Source of the DNA: an uncultured Acetobacteraceae bacterium
GTDB taxonomy: Bacteria; Pseudomonadota; Alphaproteobacteria; Acetobacterales; Acetobacteraceae
NCBI GenBank assembly: GCA_903895595.1
Contig: CAITUP010000138.1
Span: 1-64,000 of the forward strand
Length of the DNA: 64,000 bases
Reading direction: 5' to 3'
Numbering within the stretch: position 1 is the stretch's first letter; every line of letters starts with the position of its first letter. The notes beneath the pieces were generated by a model. It saw only the letters and a program-made list of their open reading frames with translations, was not told the origin of the DNA and did no database searches. Shown here one piece after another: positions 25,142-33,109 of this stretch. Position numbers and translations under genes: made by a program.

Positions 25142-25459
25142 ATGGACTTGGCATACGCGATCACGGCAGAAGAAGTCATCCGGATCCTGCGCGCGCGGGA
25201 GGATGAGTTGCGCCGCTTCGGCATCAGGCGGCTGGGGATTTTCGGCTCCGTCGCTCGTGGGGATGCACGGCCGGACAGCGATATCGATTTGGTGGCGGAG
25301 CTGGACCCGGATGTGCGGGTCAGCCTTTTCGATCTTATGGGTCTGGAAGAGGAACTCGGCACCGTGTTCGGGCGGGAGGTTCAAATCCTGACGGGCAAGA
25401 TCAAGAAGGACCGCTTGCGCGCCCACATCGAGCAGGATCGCGTCGATGTATTCCCGTAA
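25142..25459 (+). CDS. mntA: MntA-like nucleotidyltransferase antitoxin, second copy (105 aa)
   Basis: Minimal nucleotidyltransferase with the G-S-x10-D-x-D motif near residues 35-49 (FGSVARGDARPDSDID). It is related to, but clearly different from, the copy at 7662. It precedes a HepT-like gene that it overlaps by 14 bases, the normal order. The ATG at 25142 is used, with no strong ribosome site visible. By family knowledge it AMPylates and neutralises the HepT partner. The pair lies between the divergent CoA-transferase and an M20 peptidase. Confidence 0.88.
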   Translation: MDLAYAITAEEVIRILRAREDELRRFGIRRLGIFGSVARGDARPDSDIDLVAELDPDVRVSLFDLMGLEEELGTVFGREVQILTGKIKKDRLRAHIEQDRVDVFP

Positions 25460-25820
25460 GCACCGAGCCATCGACTGCCTCCAAGACATTATCGACAATA
25501 TTGCTCGCATCGAGAGACACGTGGGCGACCTGGACCGTGACGCCATCGACGCGGACGAATTGCGACACGACGCGGTGGAGCGGTGTATGGAACGCTTATG
25601 CGAAGCTGCGTTCCGGCTGGGAAACCGTGCCGATGTTCTGCTGCCAGGACATCCTTGGGGACGCATCCGGGGGATGGGAAACCGGCTCCGGCATGGCTAC
25701 GACCAAATCGACTTCAATGTCGTGTGGGACGTCGTCTCGAACGAGTTCCCGCGCTTGAAGATCGACGCTTACGAAGCCCTCGAACGCCTCCAACCCGAAT
25801 CCCCCGATCAGGAACCCTGA
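25446..25820 (+). CDS. hepT: HepT-like toxin, second copy (124 aa)
   Basis: HEPN-fold helical protein. Residues about 72-92 (GRIRGMGNRLRHGYDQIDFN) hold the active segment: an Arg-x5-Arg-His-x-Tyr pattern, with Arg, His and Tyr as in RNase-type HepT proteins. The N-terminus (about 8-30) and the long acidic helix match DUF86. It overlaps mntA by 14 bases and ends 4 bases before the M20 peptidase gene, so the peptidase may share its transcript. Predicted toxin of a type VII toxin-antitoxin module. Confidence 0.87.
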   Translation: MYSRKHRAIDCLQDIIDNIARIERHVGDLDRDAIDADELRHDAVERCMERLCEAAFRLGNRADVLLPGHPWGRIRGMGNRLRHGYDQIDFNVVWDVVSNEFPRLKIDAYEALERLQPESPDQEP

Positions 25821-25824
25821 AACC

Positions 25825-27216
25825 ATGCCATCCCGCGAAACCGCCATCGCCCGCGCTTTGGACTTCTTCGACACCAACGGCTTCCGCGACCGTCTGGCGT
25901 CACTGGTCGCGGTACGCAGCACCTCCCAGGACCCGGCGCACGAAAAGGATGTGCAATCCTATCTGGCGGATTCGATCCAACCCTGGCTCGAACGGTTGGG
26001 GTTCACCGTCGCGATCCATCCCAACCCCGCCGCCGGCTTCGGCCCTATCCTGACCGCCGAGCGGATCGAGGACCCGGCCCTGCCCACCGTTCTGACTTAC
26101 GGCCACGGCGACACGGTGCGCGGGCTGGAGGATCAGTGGCGCCCCGGCCTCGATCCCTGGACGCTGACCGAGGAAGGCGATCTTTGGTACGGCCGCGGCA
26201 CCGCCGACAACAAGGGCCAGCACGCGGTGAATTTGTCGGCGCTGGAAGCGGTCATCGCCGAACGCGGCGGCAAGCTGGGCTACAACGTCAAACTGGTGCT
26301 GGAAACCAGCGAGGAACGCGGCTCCGTCGGGCTGAAAGCCTTCGTTGCGGAACGGGCGGAGGCGCTGAAGGCGGATGTGCTGATCGCGAGCGATGGGCCT
26401 CGGGTCATGCCGGAGGTGCCGACGATCGCCACCGGCACGCGCGGCACGTATCACTTCGATCTGGTCCTGAACCTGCGCGCGGGGGGCGTGCACTCCGGCC
26501 ATTGGGGTGGGCTGACGACCGATCCGGCGGTGGTGCTGACGCATGCGATCGGCTGCGTCATCGATAGGAAAGGCAAAATCCTGGTCCGCGACTGGTTGCC
26601 CCGCAACGGCGTCCCGGCGGCGGTGCGTTCGGTGCTGGCCGGCTGCCCGGTCGGCGGCGGCGGAGAAGCCGCGTCGATCGACCCCGATTGGGGCGAGCCG
26701 GGCCTGACCCCGGCCGAGAAAATCTACGGCTGGAACGGGTTTATCGTGCTCGCCATGACCTCCGGCCGGCCGGAAAACCCGGTCAACGCGGTGGCGCCGA
26801 ACGCGCGGGCGCATTGCCAGATTCGCTACACCGTCGACACCGATCCGGCGGACTTCGCCCCTGCCCTGCGCCAACATCTGGATGCCGAGGGTTTCGGCAA
26901 CATCCAGATCGAAAACGCCGGCATCCGCATGCCCGCCAGCCGCACCGACCCCGGCCACCCCTGGGTTCGTTGGGCCGTCACCAGCATGGAAAAGACGCTC
27001 GGCAAGCATGTGCAGGTGATCCCGAATTCCTCCGGCGGGCTGCCGGGTGACGTGTTCGTGGACCACTTGGGTGTGCCGCTGGTGTGGATTCCCCACAGCT
27101 ACAACGGCTGCAAACAGCACGGACCGGACGAGCATTTCCTGCGCGCCCCCGCTCGGGAAGGCATCGCCGCCTTCGCCGGGATCTGGTGGGATTTGGGGGA
27201 GCGGGGGACGCCATGA
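25825..27216 (+). CDS. M20 family metallopeptidase/amidohydrolase (463 aa)
   Basis: Zinc-dependent M20 hydrolase. Metal ligands and catalytic residues are readable: His94 and Asp96 (YGHGDTV), Asp128 (GRGTADNKGQ, bridging), the Glu pair at 163-164 (SEERGS), Asp191 (IASDGPR) and a C-terminal His near residue 435. The dimerisation domain lies at about 205-330. Such enzymes cut dipeptides, N-acyl amino acids or carbamoyl compounds. It overlaps the next gene by 4 bases (ATGA), so the SnoaL-like gene is translationally coupled. The substrate is unknown. Confidence 0.93.
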   Translation: MPSRETAIARALDFFDTNGFRDRLASLVAVRSTSQDPAHEKDVQSYLADSIQPWLERLGFTVAIHPNPAAGFGPILTAERIEDPALPTVLTYGHGDTVRGLEDQWRPGLDPWTLTEEGDLWYGRGTADNKGQHAVNLSALEAVIAERGGKLGYNVKLVLETSEERGSVGLKAFVAERAEALKADVLIASDGPRVMPEVPTIATGTRGTYHFDLVLNLRAGGVHSGHWGGLTTDPAVVLTHAIGCVIDRKGKILVRDWLPRNGVPAAVRSVLAGCPVGGGGEAASIDPDWGEPGLTPAEKIYGWNGFIVLAMTSGRPENPVNAVAPNARAHCQIRYTVDTDPADFAPALRQHLDAEGFGNIQIENAGIRMPASRTDPGHPWVRWAVTSMEKTLGKHVQVIPNSSGGLPGDVFVDHLGVPLVWIPHSYNGCKQHGPDEHFLRAPAREGIAAFAGIWWDLGERGTP

Positions 27217-27671
27217 AACTCCTGCGGGATTTCTGCGCCGCGGTTGAAGCGGAGGACGCCGAGCGCTTCGCCGCATTGTTTACCGAGGACGGCGTCTACC
27301 ACGACGTGTTCTATGGAGCATTCACCGGGCGCGCCGGCATCGCGGACATGATCCGCGACCGGTTCTGCCGCGACGCCACCGATTTCCGCTGGGACATGCA
27401 CGATCCGGTCACCAACGGCACAACTCTGTATGTCCGTTACGTGTTCAGCTACCGCTCCAAAATGGCGGAGTCAGAAGGCAAGCGCGCGATGTTCGAGGGG
27501 GTATCGATCATGACCCTCCGCGACGGCTTGATCGCGACCTACCGGGAAATCGCCGACACGGCGCCCGGTTTCGTCGATCTCGGCTTCGCGCCCGAACGCA
27601 TCGCCCGCTTCGCTGCCCGTCAGGGCAAAGCGTTGCGCAGCCAAGCGGAAGCGGCGCGGCATCTGGATTAA
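27213..27671 (+). CDS. SnoaL-like / NTF2-like domain protein (152 aa)
   Basis: Small cone-fold protein of the NTF2/SnoaL type: the helix MKLLRDFCAAVEAEDAERFA, then ALFTEDGVYHDVFYGAFTGR and a C-terminal beta sheet with EGVSIMTLRDGLIATYREIAD. Such domains bind small hydrophobic ligands or catalyse isomerisations, and no metal site is needed. Start overlap with the M20 peptidase suggests that both act on the same compound. The length is normal for the family. Confidence 0.85.
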   Translation: MKLLRDFCAAVEAEDAERFAALFTEDGVYHDVFYGAFTGRAGIADMIRDRFCRDATDFRWDMHDPVTNGTTLYVRYVFSYRSKMAESEGKRAMFEGVSIMTLRDGLIATYREIADTAPGFVDLGFAPERIARFAARQGKALRSQAEAARHLD

Positions 27672-27681
27672 GCCGCGTTTC

Positions 27682-28022
27682 ATGGTCCGTCCCATCATCT
27701 ATCAGGTCGCCGACACGATCGAATTGTTGGAAAGGCAACGGGTCAACCGGACCGATCTGCGCGAGGGGACGAAAATATGGGTCTGGCGGCATTTTTATGT
27801 CACCGATCGCGCCCAGGTCGCACCGCTGCTCGATGCGCTGCGGGCGTCCCGTGGTACGATGTGTGCGAGCAGGTCTATAACATGGGGAAAACGAACGCCG
27901 CACCGCCGGCCGTGCCAGCCACGGCGATCGACGTCCTGGCACGCGACGCGAAAACCCCGCGACCCGAACCATCCATGCAGCGGGGTTGGTTCGGGCGGTT
28001 ACGGCGGTTGTTGGGATTCTAA
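27682..28022 (+). pseudogene. Small gene split by a frameshift (unknown function)
   Basis: Two reading frames join into one plausible protein: residues 1-55 from 27682 (start MVRPIIYQVADTIELLERQR, ending LLDALRA) and then, in the frame one base earlier, PWYDVCEQVYNMGKTN through to a basic C-terminus GWFGRLRRLLGF, ending at 28022. The switch lies around 27840-27855. Neither frame alone looks natural beyond that point. The 28022 stop overlaps the convergent OmpA gene stop by four bases, supporting that end. It could be a real mutation or a sequencing error; no slippery heptamer is seen. Function unknown. Confidence 0.6.
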
Positions 28023-29068
28023 CGCAGGATGATTTCCACCCGGCGGTTTTGCGGCTCGCGGACGCCGGGGGCAGTGGGGACCAGCGGTTTCGTGTCGCCG
28101 AACGCTTGGATGGAAATGGCGGTCTTCGGCACGCCATCTTTCACCAGTTCCGCCGCCACGGCCTGGGCGCGGCGCATCGACAGGCCCTGATTGTAGGCGT
28201 GGGTGCCAGACGCATCGGCGTTGCCGTTCACCTCGATTTTCGTGGTCTGCACCTTAGCGGAGGCATCCGCCGCTTCCTTCACGATGGTGCGGGCGCGCTC
28301 GGTCAGCACCGCCTTGTCCCAATCGAAGAACACCAGATAGGACCGAGCGGGCACGACGGCCGGGACGGCGGCGGTGGCGGGCGTGGGCGGTGGGGTCACC
28401 CCGAAGGCGTAGCGGACACCGAACAGAAAATTGTGGCTGTTCTGGCTGTCGGTGACGAAGTGGCCGCCATTATTGACGTTCCGGAAGGTCTGTTTCCCCT
28501 CCATATGGAAGAACCGGTATTCGGCGGTCAGCGACAGGCCGGGCATGTTCGGCATGGGGAATGACACGCCGCCGATGCCCTGCGCCGCGAGACCGCCGTC
28601 GGTGCCCGAGAGCAGCGACGACCGTCCGAACGGCGAGGTGATCGTCACGTTCTGCAGGCTGGTCCAGCCATACCCGACGCCGGCCCCGACGTACGGGTAA
28701 AGCCAGTTGGCGCCGACATCCATGTCGAACATCACGTTGGCCATGGCGGTGTATGTCCGCAGGTTGCCGCCGACATTGCCGGTGACGCCCTGGCTCGCGA
28801 CCGACGACAAACCGGTTTGCTGCGCCCCGCCCTCGATCTCGAACCGGAGGCCGTTACCGAGGCCGTAGCCGGCGCTGGCCAAACCGATGAAGCTGCCGGA
28901 TGTCCGCAGGGTAGCCTTGGGGTTGCCGGGCGGGGTGACGACGGTGATGTCCAGCGGCAAATGGTAACCCGCGCCGCCGCCGATGTAGAAACCCTGGAAC
29001 GGCTGCGCCATGGCCGCGACTGGCGTGGCGAGCATGGCGGCGGTGAGAACGGCGGAACGGATGCGCAT
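28019..29068 (-). CDS. OmpA family outer membrane protein (349 aa)
   Basis: Signal peptide at residues 1-21 (cleavage after AMA), then an eight-stranded outer-membrane barrel (about 25-225; alternating strands such as FYIGGGAGYHLPL and TAEYRFFHMEG), a Pro/Ala linker (about 227-240) and an OmpA-type peptidoglycan-binding domain (about 243-349; NADASGTHAYNQGLSMRRAQ and the final QNRRVEIILR). It anchors the outer membrane to the cell wall. A GAGGAG ribosome site lies 6 bases before the ATG. It stands alone on the minus strand. Confidence 0.95.
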   Translation of the reverse strand: MRIRSAVLTAAMLATPVAAMAQPFQGFYIGGGAGYHLPLDITVVTPPGNPKATLRTSGSFIGLASAGYGLGNGLRFEIEGGAQQTGLSSVASQGVTGNVGGNLRTYTAMANVMFDMDVGANWLYPYVGAGVGYGWTSLQNVTITSPFGRSSLLSGTDGGLAAQGIGGVSFPMPNMPGLSLTAEYRFFHMEGKQTFRNVNNGGHFVTDSQNSHNFLFGVRYAFGVTPPPTPATAAVPAVVPARSYLVFFDWDKAVLTERARTIVKEAADASAKVQTTKIEVNGNADASGTHAYNQGLSMRRAQAVAAELVKDGVPKTAISIQAFGDTKPLVPTAPGVREPQNRRVEIILR

Positions 29069-29376
29069 GGTGGGGCTCCTCGGGAAAATCCCGCGCGGGA
29101 TTGGTTGTCGCCATTATGGCCTGTTCCGCGTCCGGTTGAAACCGCGAACGTGCCGCCAGGTCTTTATGCCGCGATCGCCCCACGGATCGGGGAGATCGGC
29201 TGGACGGCCTCGATCCCTCTGATTGCTTCCGTCGTTGGTGCCATGATGTGCGCCCGCGTCTGCGACAGACTCGCGGCAGCCGGGATGGAGATCGTGGCCG
29301 TCGCGCCACGATTCATGAAGGCCATTCCCGTCGTTTCGCCTCGCGCGCGATGCGCCCACGCCTGCTGTTCACCCCC
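29069..29376. other. 308-bp gap without a supported gene
   Basis: Between the OmpA gene start and the stop of the small membrane protein gene. The OmpA ribosome site (GAGGAG) and presumably its promoter lie in the first 60 bases. I see no repeat, RNA gene or convincing coding sequence in the rest. An open frame from a GTG at 29150 has protein-like hydrophobic stretches but no ribosome site and runs antisense into the next gene. Confidence 0.6.
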
Positions 29377-29493
29377 TCAAAAACAAAACACCGTCCGCAG
29401 ATCGAGCAACATCGCCTCCCCTCGGACGGTGTAAAGCCACACCGCCCCCACCAGCAGCAACCCCACGCCAACGCGCAGGATAAACCTGATCAT
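29377..29493 (-). CDS. Small single-helix membrane protein coupled to an MFS gene (38 aa)
   Basis: The start codon overlaps the stop of the MFS gene (ATGA at 29490-29493), so translation is coupled. The 38-residue product has one membrane helix (about residues 4-21, FILRVGVGLLLVGAVWLY) and a short tail ending in LLDLRTVFCF. I do not know a named family. By position it resembles the small subunit at 5994-6110, also 38 residues and also directly behind an MFS gene, but the sequences are not alike and this carrier is not of the OFA type. Confidence 0.65.
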   Translation of the reverse strand: MIRFILRVGVGLLLVGAVWLYTVRGEAMLLDLRTVFCF

Positions 29494-30704
29494 TCCGCCG
29501 CCGCGGCCGCCAACAGGCGCGGCACCGGCCGTTCGCGGATCGGCAGATGCACCAAGCCCGCGAACAGGCCCAACCCCGCCGAAATCCACCACATCGTCGT
29601 GTAGGAATGCGTCGCGTCGTACAGCACGCCCGCCATGTAAAGGCCCAGGAACGAACCCAGCTGGTGCGACAGAAACACGAACGCGAACAGCATCGACATC
29701 CAGCTTGTGCCGAAGAACGTACCGACCAGCGTGCTGGTCAACGGGATCGTCGACAGCCAGAACAAGCCGAGCAGCGCGCTGATTCCGATCACCGTGATGG
29801 GCGAGACCGGCAGATAGATCATGCCCAGGAACAACACGGTGCGCGCGAAATAGATCGTGCTCAAAGCGAAGCGCTTGGGCATCACGCGTCCGGACTGGCC
29901 GGCGAGCCAGGTGCCGACGATGTTCGCGATCCCGACAGCCATCAGCGCCCAAACGCCGACCCAGGCGCCCAGCCCCTGGTCCTGCACGTAGGCGGGCAGA
30001 TGCACCGAATAGAACGCCACGTGGAAGCCGCAGACGAAGAACCCGAAGGTCAGCAGCCAGAAGCTGGGCGTCGCGAAGGCCTCTTTGAAGGCTTCCGTCA
30101 TGGTCTGTTTGCGGACCGTGGTTGCCGCGACAACGGGACGGCCCGCGACGAACAACGTCAACGGCAGGGTCAGCGCAATCGTCGCCGACACCGCCAGCAG
30201 GCTGGCGCGCCAGCCAAGCCATTCGATCAGCACATGCACATAGGGATAGGCCAGAAAGGTCGCGATCCCCGTCGCCATGCCCAAGGATGCGACAGCGGCG
30301 GTGCGCTTTTCCGGCGGCGTGGCGCGACCGACCGCGCCCACCAGCGCCGTCATGCCCGACCCGCTGGACCCCAGCCCCATCAGCACGCCCGCGGCCAGCA
30401 GCCCGGCGCCCGTCGATACCTGGGTAATCATGAAAAACCCGAACATGGAGCACAGCACGCCCACCGCCACAGCGCGTCCAGCGCCGTACTTGTCAGCCCA
30501 GAACCCGAACGGGATCGCGGCGAAACCCCAAACCAGATTGGCGGTGGCCATCGCGTTGGAGAATGGCTCCCGCCCGACGCCCAAATCCATCGTCACCGGG
30601 CGCAGATAGAGCCCCATCACCTGACGCAGGCTCATGGACAGGCCGACGATCAGGCAGGCCGCTGTGACCGTGATCCAGACAGGACGCAGTTTCGTGTCGC
30701 TCAT
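29490..30704 (-). CDS. MFS transporter (404 aa)
   Basis: Twelve-helix major facilitator carrier. The loop FWADKYGAGRAVAVG follows helix 2, and TPPEKRTAAVASLGMATG sits between helices 4 and 5, as in MFS members related to monocarboxylate and CynX-like carriers. An AGGAG site lies 9 bases before the ATG at 30704. It is divergent from a MarR regulator with a 57-base gap containing a palindrome that probably controls both. The cargo is unknown; a MarR link often points to efflux or uptake of an aromatic acid. Confidence 0.9.
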   Translation of the reverse strand: MSDTKLRPVWITVTAACLIVGLSMSLRQVMGLYLRPVTMDLGVGREPFSNAMATANLVWGFAAIPFGFWADKYGAGRAVAVGVLCSMFGFFMITQVSTGAGLLAAGVLMGLGSSGSGMTALVGAVGRATPPEKRTAAVASLGMATGIATFLAYPYVHVLIEWLGWRASLLAVSATIALTLPLTLFVAGRPVVAATTVRKQTMTEAFKEAFATPSFWLLTFGFFVCGFHVAFYSVHLPAYVQDQGLGAWVGVWALMAVGIANIVGTWLAGQSGRVMPKRFALSTIYFARTVLFLGMIYLPVSPITVIGISALLGLFWLSTIPLTSTLVGTFFGTSWMSMLFAFVFLSHQLGSFLGLYMAGVLYDATHSYTTMWWISAGLGLFAGLVHLPIRERPVPRLLAAAAAE

Positions 30705-30752
30705 GGGGCGGGACTCCTTAGCGCTCTTGACGATCGGGCGCTTGCGCCAGAA

Positions 30753-30770
30753 TATGGGCATATGCGCATA
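30753..30770. promoter_or_regulatory. Probable MarR operator over the marR start codon
   Basis: TATGGGCAT at 30753-30761 and ATGCGCATA at 30762-30770 form an 18-bp inverted repeat with a single mismatched pair, centred on the first base of the marR start codon. MarR dimers bind such 16-20-bp palindromes. The position would let the protein repress its own gene and affect the MFS promoter on the other side. A second, smaller repeat (GGCGC-TT-GCGCC) lies at 30737-30748. Confidence 0.6.
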
Positions 30771-31217
30771 AAGGACAAGCCCCTTCTTGTTTCGCCCTGC
30801 ACCTGCGCCGCCATCCGGCAGGCGGCGCGGCGGGTGACGCGGCTCTACGATCAGTCGTTGGCGCCGTTCGGGCTGCGCATTACGCAGTATCCAATCATGG
30901 TCAGCCTCGCGGTGAACGGACCGGAGACGATCGGCGCGCTGGCCGAGCGGCTGGTGATGGATCGTGCGACTTTGGGGCATAACCTGCGCCCGCTGGAGGC
31001 GCAGGGATTGGTGGACATGCGAACCGGCGCCGACCGACGCGGCCGGGTGGTGGCGTTAACCGAGGCCGGCCGAACAAAACTCCGGCAAGCGCGCCCGGCG
31101 TGGCAGGCGGCGCAGGATGCGTTCGACGCGGCATTCGGCGGGGACGACGCGGCGGCGCTGCGCGCCACCATGGCCCACGTGGCGCACCTGGAAATTCCCC
31201 TCCCCGCCCCGGCCTGA
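30762..31217 (+). CDS. MarR family transcriptional regulator (151 aa)
   Basis: Winged-helix regulator: helices CTCAAIRQAARRVTRLYDQ (about residues 13-31), recognition region GALAERLVMDRATLGHNLRP (about 60-79) and wing VDMRTGADRRGRVVALTEAG (about 87-106, with the conserved DxRxR-like pair). It is divergent from the MFS carrier, which it probably represses until a phenolic or similar ligand binds. The ATG at 30762 has no ribosome site and is covered by a palindrome; a leaderless mRNA or an undetected alternative start is possible. Confidence 0.9.
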   Translation: MRIKDKPLLVSPCTCAAIRQAARRVTRLYDQSLAPFGLRITQYPIMVSLAVNGPETIGALAERLVMDRATLGHNLRPLEAQGLVDMRTGADRRGRVVALTEAGRTKLRQARPAWQAAQDAFDAAFGGDDAAALRATMAHVAHLEIPLPAPA

Positions 31218-31283
31218 TCCCACGGATTTGGCTTCCGGCGCCACCGGCCTATGATGGGTCCAAAGGTGGTTCGGGAGGACGAT

Positions 31284-32327
31284 TTGAAACCCATACATAT
31301 CGCGCGCCTGCTCGGCGCGATGACGGTCGCGCTGTTGCTCGGGCTGTCGCCGTCGCGCGCCGCCGATGCGCCGCTGAAGCTGAACATCATCACCGCCGGC
31401 AACAGCCTGAACAATTTCCCGGCGCTGCTGGCGCGGCGGATGGGCTTCTACAAGGAAGCCGGCCTCGATGTTCAGATGATCAACGTCAACGGCGGCGCCT
31501 TGGCGATCACGGCGGTGATGAACGGCAACTCCGACCTGTTGAACGCGGTGTTCGACCACACCATCGACATGCAGGCCAAGCACAAGCCGATGACCGCGAT
31601 CTTCCAGATGAACAAGGTGCCCGGCGCGATGCTGGTCGTGTCGCCGAAGTTCACCGACCGGATCAAGACCATCAAGGACCTCGCCGGCCAGACGGTGGGG
31701 GCGAGCGCGCCGGGGGCGTCGTCCGACTTCCTGGTGAAATTCCTGCTGGCCAAGGCAGGCGTGGACACGACCAAAGTGCCGGTCATCGGCGTCGGCATCG
31801 GCCCGTCGTCCGTCGCGGCGCTGGAGCAGGGATCGGTTGCCGCCGCCGTTATCTACGACCCCGCCGCCTCCACCATGATCGCGCGGCATCCCGACATTCG
31901 CGTCCTGTCGGACAACCGCGACCCCGTCGTCGCCCGCGCCTTGTTCGGCGGCGATTATCCGGGGACCTCGGCTTACGGCATGACCGGCTGGATTGACTCC
32001 CACCCCGAGGAATGCCGCCGCTACACGCTGGCGATGGCGAAAACCCTGCACTGGCTGCAAACGCACACGGCCGAGGAAGTCATGGCGATGGCCAAGGACG
32101 ACTATCCCGGCTTCGATCCGGCGGTGTTCCTGCTCGCGATCCAGAAGACCCTGCCCGGCTGGAACACCAGCGGCATGATCGACCCGAAGGGCGCCGAGGC
32201 CGCGTTGCAGGTGCTGCGGCAATTCCTGCCGGAGGTCGCGAACGCCACCATCGATCTGGAAAAAACCTACAACAACACCTTCATCCGGCAGGCCTGGGGC
32301 ACGCTCGGGCTGCCGATCCCGCAATGA
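31284..32327 (+). CDS. ABC transporter substrate-binding protein, NitT/TauT type (347 aa)
   Basis: Periplasmic binding protein with a signal peptide (residues 1-25, ending SRAADA). The body (LNIITAGNSLNNFPALLARR, then FYKEAGLDVQMINVNGGA) matches the nitrate/sulfonate/thiamine-precursor (SsuA/THI5-like) family. The TTG at 31284 has a GGGAGGA site 5 bases upstream; an ATG further up (31251) would add 11 residues before the signal and is less likely. It overlaps the ATPase gene by 4 bases. The ligand is not readable. Confidence 0.9.
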   Translation: MKPIHIARLLGAMTVALLLGLSPSRAADAPLKLNIITAGNSLNNFPALLARRMGFYKEAGLDVQMINVNGGALAITAVMNGNSDLLNAVFDHTIDMQAKHKPMTAIFQMNKVPGAMLVVSPKFTDRIKTIKDLAGQTVGASAPGASSDFLVKFLLAKAGVDTTKVPVIGVGIGPSSVAALEQGSVAAAVIYDPAASTMIARHPDIRVLSDNRDPVVARALFGGDYPGTSAYGMTGWIDSHPEECRRYTLAMAKTLHWLQTHTAEEVMAMAKDDYPGFDPAVFLLAIQKTLPGWNTSGMIDPKGAEAALQVLRQFLPEVANATIDLEKTYNNTFIRQAWGTLGLPIPQ

Positions 32328-33109
32328 CCCCGGCCGTATCCTTCGACGCCGTCACCATCCGCCTGCCCACCTCCGACGGTGGGGCGCTGACGGTCGCTAC
32401 CAACCTGTCGCTCGACATTGCCGAAGGGCACTTTGTTGCCATCGTGGGGCCAAGCGGTTGCGGAAAATCGACGCTGCTGAACCTCGCGGCGGGGCTGCTG
32501 TTCGCGCCGGAGGGGAAGGTGCGGATTTTCGGCGACGAGCTGGGCGGGATCAACCAGCACGCGGCCTATCTGTTCCAACAGGACGCCCTGCTCCCCTGGC
32601 GCACCATCATCGACAACGTTCTGCTCGGCCCGCTGATCCGCGGCCGGTCCCACGCCGAGGCAGAACCCGAGGCACGGCATTGGCTGCAACGCGTCGGGCT
32701 GGCGGGGTTCGAGATGCAGTTCCCGCATCAGCTCTCGGGGGGCATGCGCAAACGGGCGGCGCTGGCGCAAAGCTGGATCGTCGATCCGCGCATTCTGCTG
32801 ATGGACGAACCGTTCAGCGCGTTGGACGTGCAAACCCGCCAAATCATGGAAACCGAGTTGCTGGGGCTATGGGCGGAGACGCGGAAGACGGTGCTGTTCG
32901 TGACGCACGATCTGGAGGAAGCGATCGCTCTGGCCGACGAGGTCGTGGTCCTGTCGGCGCGTCCGGCTCGGATCAAGGGCGTTTATCCGGTCGATCTGCC
33001 GCGGCCGCGCGATGTGGCGGAAATCCGCATGATCCCGGAGTTCAATACACTGTACAACAAGATTTGGGCGGATCTGCGCGTCGAAGTGGGGGCCGCCGCT
33101 CATGGCTGA
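32324..33109 (+). CDS. ABC transporter ATP-binding protein, NitT/TauT type (261 aa)
   Basis: ATPase with Walker A GPSGCGKST at residues 42-50, Q-loop FQQDALLPW (about 83-91), signature LSGGMRKR (about 133-140) and Walker B LLMDEP (about 152-157), then the D-loop SALD and the His switch (about 188). Arginine/methionine in the signature is common in this subfamily. It energises import with the binding protein before it and the permease behind it, with which it overlaps by 8 bases. Confidence 0.95.
   Translation: MTPAVSFDAVTIRLPTSDGGALTVATNLSLDIAEGHFVAIVGPSGCGKSTLLNLAAGLLFAPEGKVRIFGDELGGINQHAAYLFQQDALLPWRTIIDNVLLGPLIRGRSHAEAEPEARHWLQRVGLAGFEMQFPHQLSGGMRKRAALAQSWIVDPRILLMDEPFSALDVQTRQIMETELLGLWAETRKTVLFVTHDLEEAIALADEVVVLSARPARIKGVYPVDLPRPRDVAEIRMIPEFNTLYNKIWADLRVEVGAAAHG

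Noticed and set aside
27835-27860. Programmed -1 frameshift in the small gene at 27682
   Set aside because: No slippery X-XXY-YYZ heptamer or following stem was seen; a mutation or sequencing error is simpler.
29150-29434. 94-codon frame from a GTG in the gap after ompA
   Set aside because: Protein-like hydrophobic stretches, but no ribosome site, no family, and the 3' end runs antisense through the small membrane gene.
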